The position numbers were made by a program, and so were the translations under genes. From Enterococcus sp. DIV2402 (lineage in GTDB: Bacteria; Bacillota; Bacilli; Lactobacillales; Enterococcaceae), in contig NZ_CP147251.1 of the NCBI RefSeq assembly GCF_017426705.2, positions 2,394,501-2,458,500 on the forward strand: a DNA stretch of 64,000 nucleotides. Direction: 5' to 3'. The notes below the pieces were generated by a model. The model worked only from the letters and a program-made list of their open reading frames with translations. It ran no database searches and had not been told where the DNA came from. This document shows, in pieces, positions 53,350 through 60,759 of this stretch; positions within the stretch are counted from its first letter, which is position 1; every line of letters starts with the position of its first letter.

Positions 53350-53580
53350 TTATTCGATCAGTGAAATTGGTTCTTTAAATTTTTCATTAAATTTAGCTAT
53401 TTTATCTCTGTCTGATGGCTTGTTAAAATTAGTCATTCCAACTTTCCACATTTTTAGCGTGGTGTGATTAAAGTTGAGTTGCTTGGCTATAAAAACAAGT
53501 GACATACCACTATTTTTCCATGCTTGCTGGAAGTCCTCTCTAATTTTAATATTGTCTAGTGTTGTGTTTAATCGTGCCAT
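53350..53580 (-). CDS. Small helix-turn-helix protein, 76 residues
   Basis: Start set at the ATG 53580 (MARLNTTL), with AGAAGGA seven bases before it; an upstream frame of 22 codons lacks a ribosome site. The middle REDFQQAWKNSGMSLVFIAK then FNHTTLKMWKVG is a Cro/C1-type helix-turn-helix. It is the only obvious small DNA-binding regulator in the element. It could be a repressor or copy-number regulator; it lacks the RecA-responsive peptidase domain of CI proteins. Repeat R3 lies about 165 bases upstream. Confidence 0.75.
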   Translation of the reverse strand: MARLNTTLDNIKIREDFQQAWKNSGMSLVFIAKQLNFNHTTLKMWKVGMTNFNKPSDRDKIAKFNEKFKEPISLIE

Positions 53581-53743
53581 TTTCATTCCTTCTTTCTTAT
53601 TTTTCCGCCTTATTTTTAGGCATATTTTTAACTGCTCGGTATACATTTACATCAAAAAGATTACCGAGCCAAGTTATTAACTCAACTCAGTAAAGTGGAT
53701 AGTCAATTGGATAGATTGATTACCCTTGGTAAGGATAAGCCTT

Positions 53744-53779
53744 GGAAGAAGACTCCTATTAATTAATATCCCGTATTAT
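53744..53779 (-). repeat. Intergenic repeat element, copy R3
   Basis: Minus strand: CGGGATATTAATTAATAGGA followed by a weaker hairpin. A consensus -10 TATAAT lies just upstream (53774-53779 on the plus strand). This copy differs most in the hairpin half. It lies between the 159-residue gene and the HTH gene. Confidence 0.65.
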
Positions 53780-53877
53780 ATGTGCTTATTGATAAAAATT
53801 TTAAATAAATTTACCTCTTCACTAATAATGGTATTTCATTGCAAAATTGCAACCATTGCTTTTTTTGAAAAGCCGTG

Positions 53878-54357
53878 TTATCCAAAATAATCAATGGACA
53901 TATTATTTAATTCGATATTTTCCCGAATGTATTCATCTAATGCCAAATCTTGTGCGTCTTCAAAAAAAACATTAAATAATTTTTCAATCTCATTATCAGT
54001 AAAAGGTGTTTCTTCGTCTTCATCTGGAAAATACATCATTTCTATTTCTTCACGGGCATTTACTTTTAGTTTATCCTTAACATCTAAAAGTAACTTTTTA
54101 AATTCATGGTTTAATATAATTAGAATAGCGTGTCTTATATTTTCCGTCTTATGTTCTATGTCTATCCATCTAACTGATGGAGGATTTATCTCTGGCAGAT
54201 TATTAGATTCATGTATTAATTCATCTAGCTCTTTGTTCCCTTCAACTTTTTTACTCTTAATCGCCGAGAATATTGCTTCTGTATAATCTTCACGCAAATT
54301 AATTGCGTCGTCATAAGCAACTTCTAGTATACTATCTAAGAATTCTTCTTTTTTCAT
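53878..54357 (-). CDS. Acidic phage/plasmid hypothetical protein, 159 residues
   Basis: A strongly acidic, helical protein (LDSILEVAYDDAINLREDYT; FPDEDEETPFTDNEIEKLFN; ALDEYIRENIELNNMSIDYFG). Its start ATG follows AAAGGAGAAATGAA. Acidity and small size are like those of DNA-mimic inhibitors or accessory factors, but no family was recognised. It has its own promoter/operator at 54422-54450. Confidence 0.7.
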   Translation of the reverse strand: MKKEEFLDSILEVAYDDAINLREDYTEAIFSAIKSKKVEGNKELDELIHESNNLPEINPPSVRWIDIEHKTENIRHAILIILNHEFKKLLLDVKDKLKVNAREEIEMMYFPDEDEETPFTDNEIEKLFNVFFEDAQDLALDEYIRENIELNNMSIDYFG

Positions 54358-54421
54358 TTCATTTCTCCTTTTTTACAGCATTTAATTTTAAAGCCTAGTA
54401 TATCAACATTTCAAGACATAT

Positions 54422-54450
54422 TCTATACCTCTATTTTGGTAGGATACCAA
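54422..54450 (-). promoter_or_regulatory. Promoter with overlapping palindromic operator
   Basis: Minus strand TTGGTA (54445-54450), 17-bp spacer, TATAGA (54422-54427). The -35 is one arm of the inverted repeat TTGGTATCCTACCAA (54436-54450), so a dimeric repressor could block it. It would drive the 159-residue gene. Confidence 0.6.
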
Positions 54451-54538
54451 TAAAAATACTACCTACTAGTGATAAAAACGCAATTGTTACATTTTCATTA
54501 CAATTCCTATTCGGAAATAAAGTTCGATTCTGTATACT

Positions 54539-54889
54539 TTATTCCCCAAGTGAGAATAACGGCTCATCAAGCACACTTGCTGAGAACATCAACCAATGAG
54601 CTGTACGTGCTGTGCCCAAAAAGTCAAGTACACGCAAAATATGATCGCTGATAGCTACTGCGCTTTTACCTAGCGTCTCCTCTTTAAACTTTTGGCAAAG
54701 CATACGTAATAGCCTAGTGTCTGTCTCTGTTACGGTGACTGATTGGCACAATGTAATTGCTTTTGATGTAATTGCTTCGTTGGCATATAACTCACGTGCC
54801 AAATCGTTTAAGGCATCATAGCTAAAAACTGATAAAACCTCACCTGTGATTAAATTTGATTGATTATTCGCTGTCATTGCATTTTTCAT
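54539..54889 (-). CDS. Phage/plasmid hypothetical protein, 116 residues
   Basis: A 116-residue protein, helical, with SVFSYDALNDLARELYANEA and LGKSAVAISDHILRVLDFLG. The ATG follows GGAGGAAAATGCA. No known domain was recognised. It is transcribed from the clear promoter at 54936-54964 and lies downstream of repA. Base composition is richer in G and C than neighbouring early genes, which may point to a different origin. Confidence 0.7.
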   Translation of the reverse strand: MKNAMTANNQSNLITGEVLSVFSYDALNDLARELYANEAITSKAITLCQSVTVTETDTRLLRMLCQKFKEETLGKSAVAISDHILRVLDFLGTARTAHWLMFSASVLDEPLFSLGE

Positions 54890-54909
54890 TGCATTTTCCT
54901 CCGATTTTT

Positions 54910-54964
54910 TGATAATTGATAATTGACAAAAGATTATTATATACTAGCTTTCTAAAATCCACAA
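54910..54964 (-). promoter_or_regulatory. Promoter with direct-repeat operator upstream of the 116-residue gene
   Basis: Minus strand TTGTGG (54959-54964), 17-bp spacer, TATAAT (54936-54941): close to consensus. Just downstream are the tandem repeats AATTATC-AATTATC (about 54910-54925), between the start site and the ribosome site. A 12-codon ORF (MMTFTVVLWILES) starts in the TAATGATG after the repA stop and ends inside the promoter. Confidence 0.68.
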
Positions 54965-54984
54965 AACCACAGTAAACGTCATCA

Positions 54985-55980
54985 TTACGCCTCCTGTAGC
55001 CAATTGTGCATAGGTACTTTTAGCTTTGTTGATGATTCAGCTTGCATTGATTCTTGTTGATTCTTAAAAGCTTGCATCCTAAGCATTTTGTTGATACCTC
55101 GAATAAAATAGCCTACAGGGTCAAATATCATGCTTTGATGGCTCATTGCCTCTAGTTGACGATGTATCATTGCAAGAGTTACTAGCTGTCCGTCAAATTC
55201 GTTTGTAATAATTTGAATATCGGCATTATCAAATAAGCCTGTGTCTGTTAATATTTTTGACATCGGACTTTGTACAGGTTCAGTTATAGTTTCGATTTTT
55301 TGAACGTCAAGTGATTCTCTCACGTGTGCGTTTATATTTATATTATTATTATCTTCATCTTCTGTCTCTTTAAGTTCAATATCATTAGGGTGTAATTTTT
55401 TCACTTCTGTAGTGTAATTTTTACATTTCTGGTTTTCGCTTGAAATTACCTTTTTACATTTCTGGTCAAATTGTTTATTTAAAGGCGTTTCTACTTGAAG
55501 TGTACTTTCTTCATTTCTGGAATTTCCTTGAGGTGAAGAATTTACACTTCTGGTTTTTCCATCTCCATCTTTATCTAAAATTTCTGCGCCAAAATCTAAA
55601 TCAGTTTCCATTTTTTGAATGTGGTAAACATCCGATTCTTCAACTTGAGGTTGCAAAAGAAACATTTTATTCGCTCTGCCAGTCTGTTCCTCTTCCAACA
55701 ATCCTGCATCAATCAATTCTTTTTTAACTTTGATAACCGTTTTATTAGATAAATCTGTTAACTCGCAAAGTTTAGTGATAGGAAATACAAAATAGACCTC
55801 TCCCGTTTCATTTAGCCATTTATTTTGTATAGATAATGCCAGACGGTCAGACAAAAGCACGTACATAATTTTTGCATTGTTAGAAAGTCTTTTATAGGTT
55901 TTATTTGTAAAAAAAACTTTTGGTAGTTGGTAAAATTTCATGTTAATTGAGTTTTGTAGGGTGTAACGTCTATTACTCAT
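54985..55980 (-). CDS. RepA_N-type replication initiator
   Basis: About 331 residues from the ATG at 55980; a GTG one codon earlier is possible. Residues about 12-95 (MKFYQLPKVFFTNKTYKRLS, NAKIMYVLLSDRLALS, then a winged helix LCELTDLSNKTVIKVKKEL) match the RepA_N domain of theta-replicating plasmids of enterococci and staphylococci. A variable middle follows, then a C-terminal domain with DPVGYFIRGINKMLRM near residue 285, as in those plasmid proteins. Five iteron-like repeats lie in the middle of the gene (55398-55553), where RepA_N plasmids keep their origin. Start overlaps the 59-residue gene by eight bases. Confidence 0.85.
   Translation of the reverse strand: MSNRRYTLQNSINMKFYQLPKVFFTNKTYKRLSNNAKIMYVLLSDRLALSIQNKWLNETGEVYFVFPITKLCELTDLSNKTVIKVKKELIDAGLLEEEQTGRANKMFLLQPQVEESDVYHIQKMETDLDFGAEILDKDGDGKTRSVNSSPQGNSRNEESTLQVETPLNKQFDQKCKKVISSENQKCKNYTTEVKKLHPNDIELKETEDEDNNNININAHVRESLDVQKIETITEPVQSPMSKILTDTGLFDNADIQIITNEFDGQLVTLAMIHRQLEAMSHQSMIFDPVGYFIRGINKMLRMQAFKNQQESMQAESSTKLKVPMHNWLQEA
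55398..55553. repeat. Five iteron-like repeats inside the repA coding sequence (putative origin)
   Basis: Unit TTTACATTTCTGG (plus strand). Copies end at 55410, 55432, 55465, 55520 and 55553: TTTTCACTTCTGT, TTTACATTTCTGG, TTTACATTTCTGG, TCTTCATTTCTGG and TTTACACTTCTGG. The intervals are 22, 33, 55 and 33 bp, all multiples of 11, so all face the same side of the helix. Intervals of 22 and 55 change the codon phase, so the repeats are selected as DNA, not as peptide. Confidence 0.8.
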
Positions 55981-56152
55981 CACTCTCTCCCACCTTTAGC
56001 ATAATAAATTTTGGATAAACTTTTACTAAGTCGTTATCAATAAGCTCTTTCCAATATTTATCCACTTCTTTTTTTGTCAGTCCCATTTCCTTCATTGCAA
56101 CTTTTTTCATCTGTTTTTCTGTCCAATCCATTTTTTGCCAATATTCATTCAT
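55973..56152 (-). CDS. Small helical protein upstream of repA, 59 residues
   Basis: The ATG at 56152 follows the integrase stop by two bases and GGAGAAAATAAAA. The product (NEYWQKMDWTEKQMKKVAMK; MGLTKKEVDKYWKELIDND) is short, charged and helical, perhaps a small winged-helix or excisionase-sized protein. Its stop overlaps repA by eight bases, so the integrase, this gene and repA form one coupled unit. An excisionase role is possible by size and position but no motif proves it. Confidence 0.62.
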   Translation of the reverse strand: MNEYWQKMDWTEKQMKKVAMKEMGLTKKEVDKYWKELIDNDLVKVYPKFIMLKVGESDE

Positions 56153-56154
56153 TT

Positions 56155-57114
56155 TTATTTTCTCCTCTTTTTTCTTTTATCCAAGTTCATCAGGGTGCTA
56201 CTTTTTACTGATTTTTTAATAAAGTCCTCACTACTTAGCGTCTGTAAATATTTTTGCGTTGTGCTTAGCTCCTCGTGTCCTAGATTCATTGACAACGTGT
56301 AAATATCTAGACCATTTTTTATTTGCATAACTGCATAAGTATGACGTAACGTGTGCGGACTTAGCCTAATTTGCGGATTAAATTTCACTTTTTTTTTGAT
56401 AGTTTTTAAAACCTCACTGATAGCTTGCGGATAAAGTCGCCCTAGCTGATAGCTTAAAAAAAATGGGTCATCGGGTCTTGATTCACTGTACCTTGCCTTT
56501 TTTAATCGTTTAAATTTAATAATTTCTTTTCTTAAAATCGGCGATACCGCTACAGCTCTATCTTTATTATTCTTAGAATCAAAAATGTATATTTGCTTTG
56601 TTTGCACATTGCTATTATTTAAATTGCAAACCTCACTAACTCTTAACCCGCAATCTAACATGAACATCAGCATTACGAGGTTTCTTTGATTGAGATACTT
56701 AACATCACTCAAACTTTTCACAGCGTTAAGTAATTGTCTCACTTCGGTTTCGTTCAGTGTTTTTATTATTTTTTTTTGCATTGGTAACTGTTTTACATAC
56801 GCTGGATTAGGTTTGATTAATCTCTCTGTCTCGTCATCCCATAAATGATAATCGTAAAACTTTTTTAATCTGCTAATAGCAATGTTAATGGTGCTATGTT
56901 GATAATTTTGGCTTTTCCAATATCGAATTAATTCTTTTGTGTCTTGTTTTGTTAATTTCATTGGATAGATATTTTTTAAGATAAAAAAATCCGCCATATT
57001 AGGTAGCTTTGACCGATAATTTTTAATGGTATTTAATGCAAAACCTTGGATTTCTAACTCAAGACAAAATTCCTCAATTCTTTCAATCCACTCATCTTTT
57101 ATATTTCCAGACAA
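56155..57114 (-). CDS. Tyrosine integrase
   Basis: A 319-residue tyrosine recombinase with an N-terminal SAM-like core-binding domain (about 8-100) and a catalytic domain. The catalytic residues are all seen: Arg158 in CGLRVSEVC, His254 and Arg257 in SPHTLRHTYAV, His280 in NLGHEELS and Tyr289 in TTQKYL. It lacks the N-terminal arm-binding domain of typical phage integrases and resembles XerC/XerD-sized enzymes. The start is TTG at 57114, with GGAGGG ten bases before, inside a hairpin. It lies 120 bases from attR and should catalyse insertion into prfC. Confidence 0.93.
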   Translation of the reverse strand: MSGNIKDEWIERIEEFCLELEIQGFALNTIKNYRSKLPNMADFFILKNIYPMKLTKQDTKELIRYWKSQNYQHSTINIAISRLKKFYDYHLWDDETERLIKPNPAYVKQLPMQKKIIKTLNETEVRQLLNAVKSLSDVKYLNQRNLVMLMFMLDCGLRVSEVCNLNNSNVQTKQIYIFDSKNNKDRAVAVSPILRKEIIKFKRLKKARYSESRPDDPFFLSYQLGRLYPQAISEVLKTIKKKVKFNPQIRLSPHTLRHTYAVMQIKNGLDIYTLSMNLGHEELSTTQKYLQTLSSEDFIKKSVKSSTLMNLDKRKKRRK

Positions 57115-57123
57115 CGCAAAAAG

Positions 57124-57153
57124 ACCCTCCTTTCTTTTTATAGAAAAGAGGGT
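57124..57153 (-). terminator. Hairpin masking the integrase ribosome site / prfC read-through barrier
   Basis: Arms ACCCTCTTTTCT and AGAAAGGAGGGT pair with one mismatch; on the minus strand CTTTTTG follows. The 3' arm contains the integrase Shine-Dalgarno, so the hairpin could both stop transcripts coming from prfC and hide the ribosome site. Confidence 0.6.
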
Positions 57154-57234
57154 TAAAGTATCTTAAAGCAAAAATATAATCCACTTTAAAACATTAAAAT
57201 ATTCCCTTGAAAACGTTGATACAACAACAATTTC

Positions 57235-58815
57235 CTACATCAAACTCTTCAATTTCACATCTGGATACTTGTCGGCAAACCAACGCATCGCGAATTGGTT
57301 TTCGAACAAAAACAATGGTTGATCAAAACGATCTTTTGCCAGAATATTACGACTAGAACTCATACGCTCATCTAAGTCTTCGGGTTCAATCCAACGTGCA
57401 ATTTTATTGCCCATAGGCGTCATAATTACTTCGGAGTTGTATTCATTTAACATACGATGTTGGAAGACTTCAAATTGAAGTTGACCAACGGCACCAATAA
57501 TATATTCATCTGTTAAATATGTTTTATATAATTGAATAGCTCCTTCTTGGACTAATTGATAAATACCTTTATGGAACGATTTTTGTTTCATCACGTTTTT
57601 AGCAGTGACTTTCATAAATAATTCAGGCGTAAATGAAGGTAACTCTTCGTAAGCTACTTTTAATTTTCCTTCATATAAAGTATCCCCAATTTGATAATTT
57701 CCAGTATCGTATACCCCAATAATGTCACCAGAAACAGCTTCTTGGACATTTTCACGAGCGTCAGCCATAAATTGAGTCACATTACTTAATTTCATTTTTT
57801 TGCCTGTGCGTCCTAAAACAACGTCCATACCACGCTCAAACGTTCCTGAACATATTCGTACAAATGCAATTCGGTCACGGTGCGCAGGGTTCATATTGGC
57901 TTGAATTTTAAAGACAAATCCAGAAAACTCTTCTTCATATGGGCTCACCATTTGGTCGTCCATTGTTTTATGCCCATATGGTGCTGGCGCAAATTGTAAG
58001 AACGTTTCTAAGAATGTTTGCACACCAAAATTCGTTAAAGCCGAGCCAAAGAAGACCGGTGTTTGTTCGCCATGAGCAATTTTATCTGTATCAAATTCAT
58101 CGCCGGCTTCTTTTAATAATTCAACTTCTTCCAAAACTTGCGAATAAATACTTTTTTCAGTAAGTGGATGGGTAGATGGAATTTCACCGTTCTCATCTAG
58201 AGTAATTAAACGTTCGCCATCATAATTTTCTGGACGATATAATTCAACACGTTGATTGTAAATATCGTATAATCCTTCCATTCCTTTCCCCATACCAATC
58301 GGCCAATTCATTGGATAAGATTCAATATCTAACAATTCTTCTAGTTCTTCCAATAATTCTAATGGTTCACGGCCATCACGGTCTAATTTGTTGATAAAAG
58401 TAAAAATAGGAATCCCTCGACGTTTAACAACTTGGAAAAGTTTTTTTGTTTGTGCTTCAATCCCTTTTGCGCTATCAATAACCATGACTGCACTATCTAC
58501 CGCCATTAAAGTACGATAGGTATCTTCAGAGAAGTCCTCATGTCCAGGTGTATCTAAAATATTGACGCGTTTATTTTGGTAATCAAATTGCATAACGGAA
58601 CTGGTTACCGAAATTCCACGTTGTTTCTCGATTTCCATCCAGTCAGACTTAGCAAAATTCCCTGTTTTCTTCCCTTTAACAGTTCCTGCTTGGCGAATGG
58701 CTCCTCCAAAAAGCAATAATTGTTCTGTAATGGTTGTCTTACCTGCATCTGGATGGGAAATAATCGCAAAGGTACGACGGCTATCTACTTGTTCTTTTAA
58801 ATTTGGATTATTCAT
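57235..58815 (-). CDS. prfC: Peptide chain release factor 3
   Basis: RF3 is the GTPase that recycles RF1/RF2 from the ribosome. The 526-residue protein has the G1 motif [10 protein letters not shown] near residue 20, G2/switch [11 protein letters not shown]3 [13 protein letters not shown] near residue 90 and G4 FINKLDRDG. Length is normal. The last 42 codons and the TAG stop come from the integrated element; the original end with TAA is stranded at 28992. Protein sequence is unchanged, but the gene has lost its own terminator and now reads towards the integrase. Confidence 0.97.
   Translation of the reverse strand: MNNPNLKEQVDSRRTFAIISHPDAGKTTITEQLLLFGGAIRQAGTVKGKKTGNFAKSDWMEIEKQRGISVTSSVMQFDYQNKRVNILDTPGHEDFSEDTYRTLMAVDSAVMVIDSAKGIEAQTKKLFQVVKRRGIPIFTFINKLDRDGREPLELLEELEELLDIESYPMNWPIGMGKGMEGLYDIYNQRVELYRPENYDGERLITLDENGEIPSTHPLTEKSIYSQVLEEVELLKEAGDEFDTDKIAHGEQTPVFFGSALTNFGVQTFLETFLQFAPAPYGHKTMDDQMVSPYEEEFSGFVFKIQANMNPAHRDRIAFVRICSGTFERGMDVVLGRTGKKMKLSNVTQFMADARENVQEAVSGDIIGVYDTGNYQIGDTLYEGKLKVAYEELPSFTPELFMKVTAKNVMKQKSFHKGIYQLVQEGAIQLYKTYLTDEYIIGAVGQLQFEVFQHRMLNEYNSEVIMTPMGNKIARWIEPEDLDERMSSSRNILAKDRFDQPLFLFENQFAMRWFADKYPDVKLKSLM
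57236..57363. repeat. attR core (128-bp direct repeat with attL)
   Basis: Identical to 28993-29120 and lying within the last 42 codons of prfC. Beyond 57363 the copies diverge, apart from the six bases ACGCTC that reappear 28 bases later at the left end. Confidence 0.93.
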
Positions 58816-58893
58816 TACTAATTTCCTTTCACTATCTAGTTAAATATGTCAGACATATTCACGAACTTTTTCAGTATACCATGAATTGTCGTA

Positions 58894-58935
58894 TTGAAAA
58901 AGAGTCTGCAACCGTAGCTACAAACTCTTTTTCAA
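58894..58935 (-). terminator. Terminator of the sugar-acid operon
   Basis: Arms TTGAAAAAGAGT and ACTCTTTTTCAA pair and enclose a smaller stem; it lies seven bases after the aldolase stop. It separates the operon from prfC. Confidence 0.8.
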
Positions 58936-58941
58936 ACATTT

Positions 58942-59601
58942 TTATAATTGATTGATGACTTCTTGATAACGTTTCTGATATTGTTTTGCTAAAGCTGTCA
59001 TTTTATCAAAATTACCGTCTTTAGCAGGTGCTAATAAATTGCCACCAACACCTACCGCAATACTTCCAGCTGCAACCCATTCATGTAAATTTTCTAAATT
59101 TACGCCTCCAGTAGGCATGATGTCTACAGTCGGTAAGGGACCATGAAACGCTTTGATTGCATTTGGTCCCGATAAACTGCCTGGAAACAATTTGATAATA
59201 TCTGCTCCATAAGTAAGTGCAGTTTTCATTTCAGTAATTGTCATACATCCCGGCAAATAAGGAATTTGATATAAATTACATAGCTTAGCTGTTTCTTTAT
59301 CAAAACATGGACTCACAATAAATTGTGCGCCTGCGCTAATAGCGATTCTAGCAGTCGTTGCATCTAATACTGTACCGGCACCTAGTACGACTTCCGAATA
59401 TTCTTGGTAACGCTGATGTAGTTCATAAATCACTTGCTCCGCTTGCGGAACCGTAAAAGTCACTTCTATCCCTTGAATCCCTCCAGCAAGAATTGCTTCA
59501 CTGCTTTGAATAGCTTCTTTTGCTGTCTCTCCACGAATCACGGCAATAATTCCAGCACGTTCAATTTTTTTGAGAATTTCTATTTTTTTCATAATACTCA
59601 C
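58942..59601 (-). CDS. 2-keto-3-deoxy-6-phosphogluconate (KDPG/KHG) aldolase
   Basis: A 219-residue class I aldolase that splits KDPG to pyruvate and glyceraldehyde 3-phosphate. Family landmarks are AGIIAVIRGETAKEA (catalytic Glu region replaced by the family R-G-E), GIQGIEVTFTVPQA, VVLGAGTVLDA, FIVSPCFDKE, and the Schiff-base lysine in GADIIKLFPGSL near residue 132. It overlaps the upstream isomerase gene by four bases. With the KDG kinase at 60756 it forms a complete lower route for 2-keto-3-deoxygluconate. Confidence 0.92.
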   Translation of the reverse strand: MSIMKKIEILKKIERAGIIAVIRGETAKEAIQSSEAILAGGIQGIEVTFTVPQAEQVIYELHQRYQEYSEVVLGAGTVLDATTARIAISAGAQFIVSPCFDKETAKLCNLYQIPYLPGCMTITEMKTALTYGADIIKLFPGSLSGPNAIKAFHGPLPTVDIMPTGGVNLENLHEWVAAGSIAVGVGGNLLAPAKDGNFDKMTALAKQYQKRYQEVINQL

Positions 59602-60134
59602 TCCACATTTACATGTTCATGCAACGCATCTTCATTAGACGTTTCATCTCTTTGTGCTAATTTTAAGGTCAAAGCATCTAAAGTGATATGAACCGTTTGA
59701 TCAAACAGCGTCGATAAGAGTTGAACTGATTTGATTCCTGCACCTGTTTTAGTCGCACCTGGAATCACGATAACAAAATCAGCTAGTTGTGCCAAAGGCG
59801 AAGTTGTATCGCTCGTTAAAACAATAATATCTAAGCCTAATTTTTTGGCAGCCTGTGTATCCGTAACAATGCCTTTAGTGGTACCCGATCCTGAAATAGC
59901 AATCCAAGTATCTCCTTTTTGAATCGATGGCGTAATCGTCTCACCCATCACATAATCTTGATAACCAATATGCATCAAACGCATTGCAAATCCTTTTGCT
60001 TGAAACCCGCTACGACCTGCACCTGTAATAAAAATTCGTTTATCTTTTTTAAAAAATGGTAACGTTGCATCAATTTGCTTTTCATCCACCAAATTCATCA
60101 CTTCATTTATTTCGTTCATAATTGTTTGAATCAT
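59598..60134 (-). CDS. SIS-domain 6-phospho-3-hexuloisomerase-like protein
   Basis: A 178-residue single SIS domain: FITGAGRSGFQAKGFAMRL, TWIAISGSGTTKGIV and DFVIVIPGATKTG are the sugar-phosphate binding loops of PHI/HxlB proteins. PHI converts 3-hexulose 6-phosphate to fructose 6-phosphate, working with the synthase encoded just upstream. The start at 60134 overlaps the synthase gene by 32 bases; ATG at 60119 is an alternative. Confidence 0.88.
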   Translation of the reverse strand: MIQTIMNEINEVMNLVDEKQIDATLPFFKKDKRIFITGAGRSGFQAKGFAMRLMHIGYQDYVMGETITPSIQKGDTWIAISGSGTTKGIVTDTQAAKKLGLDIIVLTSDTTSPLAQLADFVIVIPGATKTGAGIKSVQLLSTLFDQTVHITLDALTLKLAQRDETSNEDALHEHVNVE

Positions 60135-60759
60135 AACTTTTAATCTCCTTCATAAATTCATTTACTGCTTCGTTCATTGAAGAAGCTTTTGTAATTTTTG
60201 ACCCAACAATGACAACTTCTACTAAATTTTGTTGTGCCAAAGCCGTTGCTTGTTTTAAATCAATTCCACCTGCAATCGCTAAACGATTGATTTGCGGAAA
60301 CTTTTGATGGAAATCAGCGACACTTGCAACTGCATCTTGTTGGTCTTTTTTATCAATCGAATGATGCAATGTATAAATAGCTTGCGGAAAATCAAGAATT
60401 TGTTTTATTTTTTCATCCGAAACTTCTAATAAATCAATCATCATGGTCTTGTTTGTTTGCTGGCTAACTTCATAACACACTTGCAAAGTATCATAGGAAG
60501 CTGCTCCCATCACGGTGATAATGTCGGCACCAAATTTGAATCCTTGATTAAATTCATACGCACCTTCATCAATTGTTTTACTATCTACTAATAATTCGCT
60601 GTGATGTATGATACCTCGTAACTTTTCAATCGCTAAATTACCATAATCTTTAACTAAGGAAGTGCCCATTTCGATAATATCCGTTTTGCCATCAAGTTGC
60701 TCTGCTAAATGACACGCTTCTGTCAAACTTACACGATCAATTGCTGTTTGTAATTTCAT
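60103..60759 (-). CDS. 3-hexulose-6-phosphate synthase / keto-gulonate-phosphate decarboxylase family
   Basis: A 218-residue member of the orotidine-decarboxylase superfamily. The DxKxxD-type metal motif is visible as LLVDSKTIDEGAYEF near residue 58; GGIDLKQATAL and VVIVGSKIT form the phosphate site. HPS joins ribulose 5-phosphate and formaldehyde; the near relative UlaD decarboxylates 3-keto-L-gulonate 6-phosphate. Pairing with the PHI-like gene favours HPS or a related aldol reaction. It overlaps kdgK by four bases. Confidence 0.85.
   Translation of the reverse strand: MKLQTAIDRVSLTEACHLAEQLDGKTDIIEMGTSLVKDYGNLAIEKLRGIIHHSELLVDSKTIDEGAYEFNQGFKFGADIITVMGAASYDTLQVCYEVSQQTNKTMMIDLLEVSDEKIKQILDFPQAIYTLHHSIDKKDQQDAVASVADFHQKFPQINRLAIAGGIDLKQATALAQQNLVEVVIVGSKITKASSMNEAVNEFMKEIKSYDSNNYERNK

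Larger units (their letters stand above)
28993..57363. mobile_element. Integrated phage-like element in prfC, about 28.2 kb
   Basis: The element is bounded by a 128-bp direct repeat derived from the 3' end of prfC. A tyrosine integrase lies 120 bases inside the right end. The gene order from right to left is integrase, RepA_N-type initiator, early genes, HNH nuclease, TerS, TerL, portal, protease, capsid, connectors, tail tube, chaperone, tape measure, Dit, Tal; then a divergent cargo gene by attL. This is a siphovirus plan, but holin, endolysin, CI-type repressor, excisionase and a separate receptor-binding protein are not recognisable. The integration keeps prfC coding intact by supplying a replacement 3' end. 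Confidence 0.93.

Noticed and set aside
28993..57363. Element as a tailocin or a capsid-forming PICI
   Set aside because: Terminase, portal and capsid genes rule out a tailocin; full tail genes rule out the capsid-only satellite type. The lack of lysis genes remains unexplained, so I kept it as a hybrid or decayed phage.
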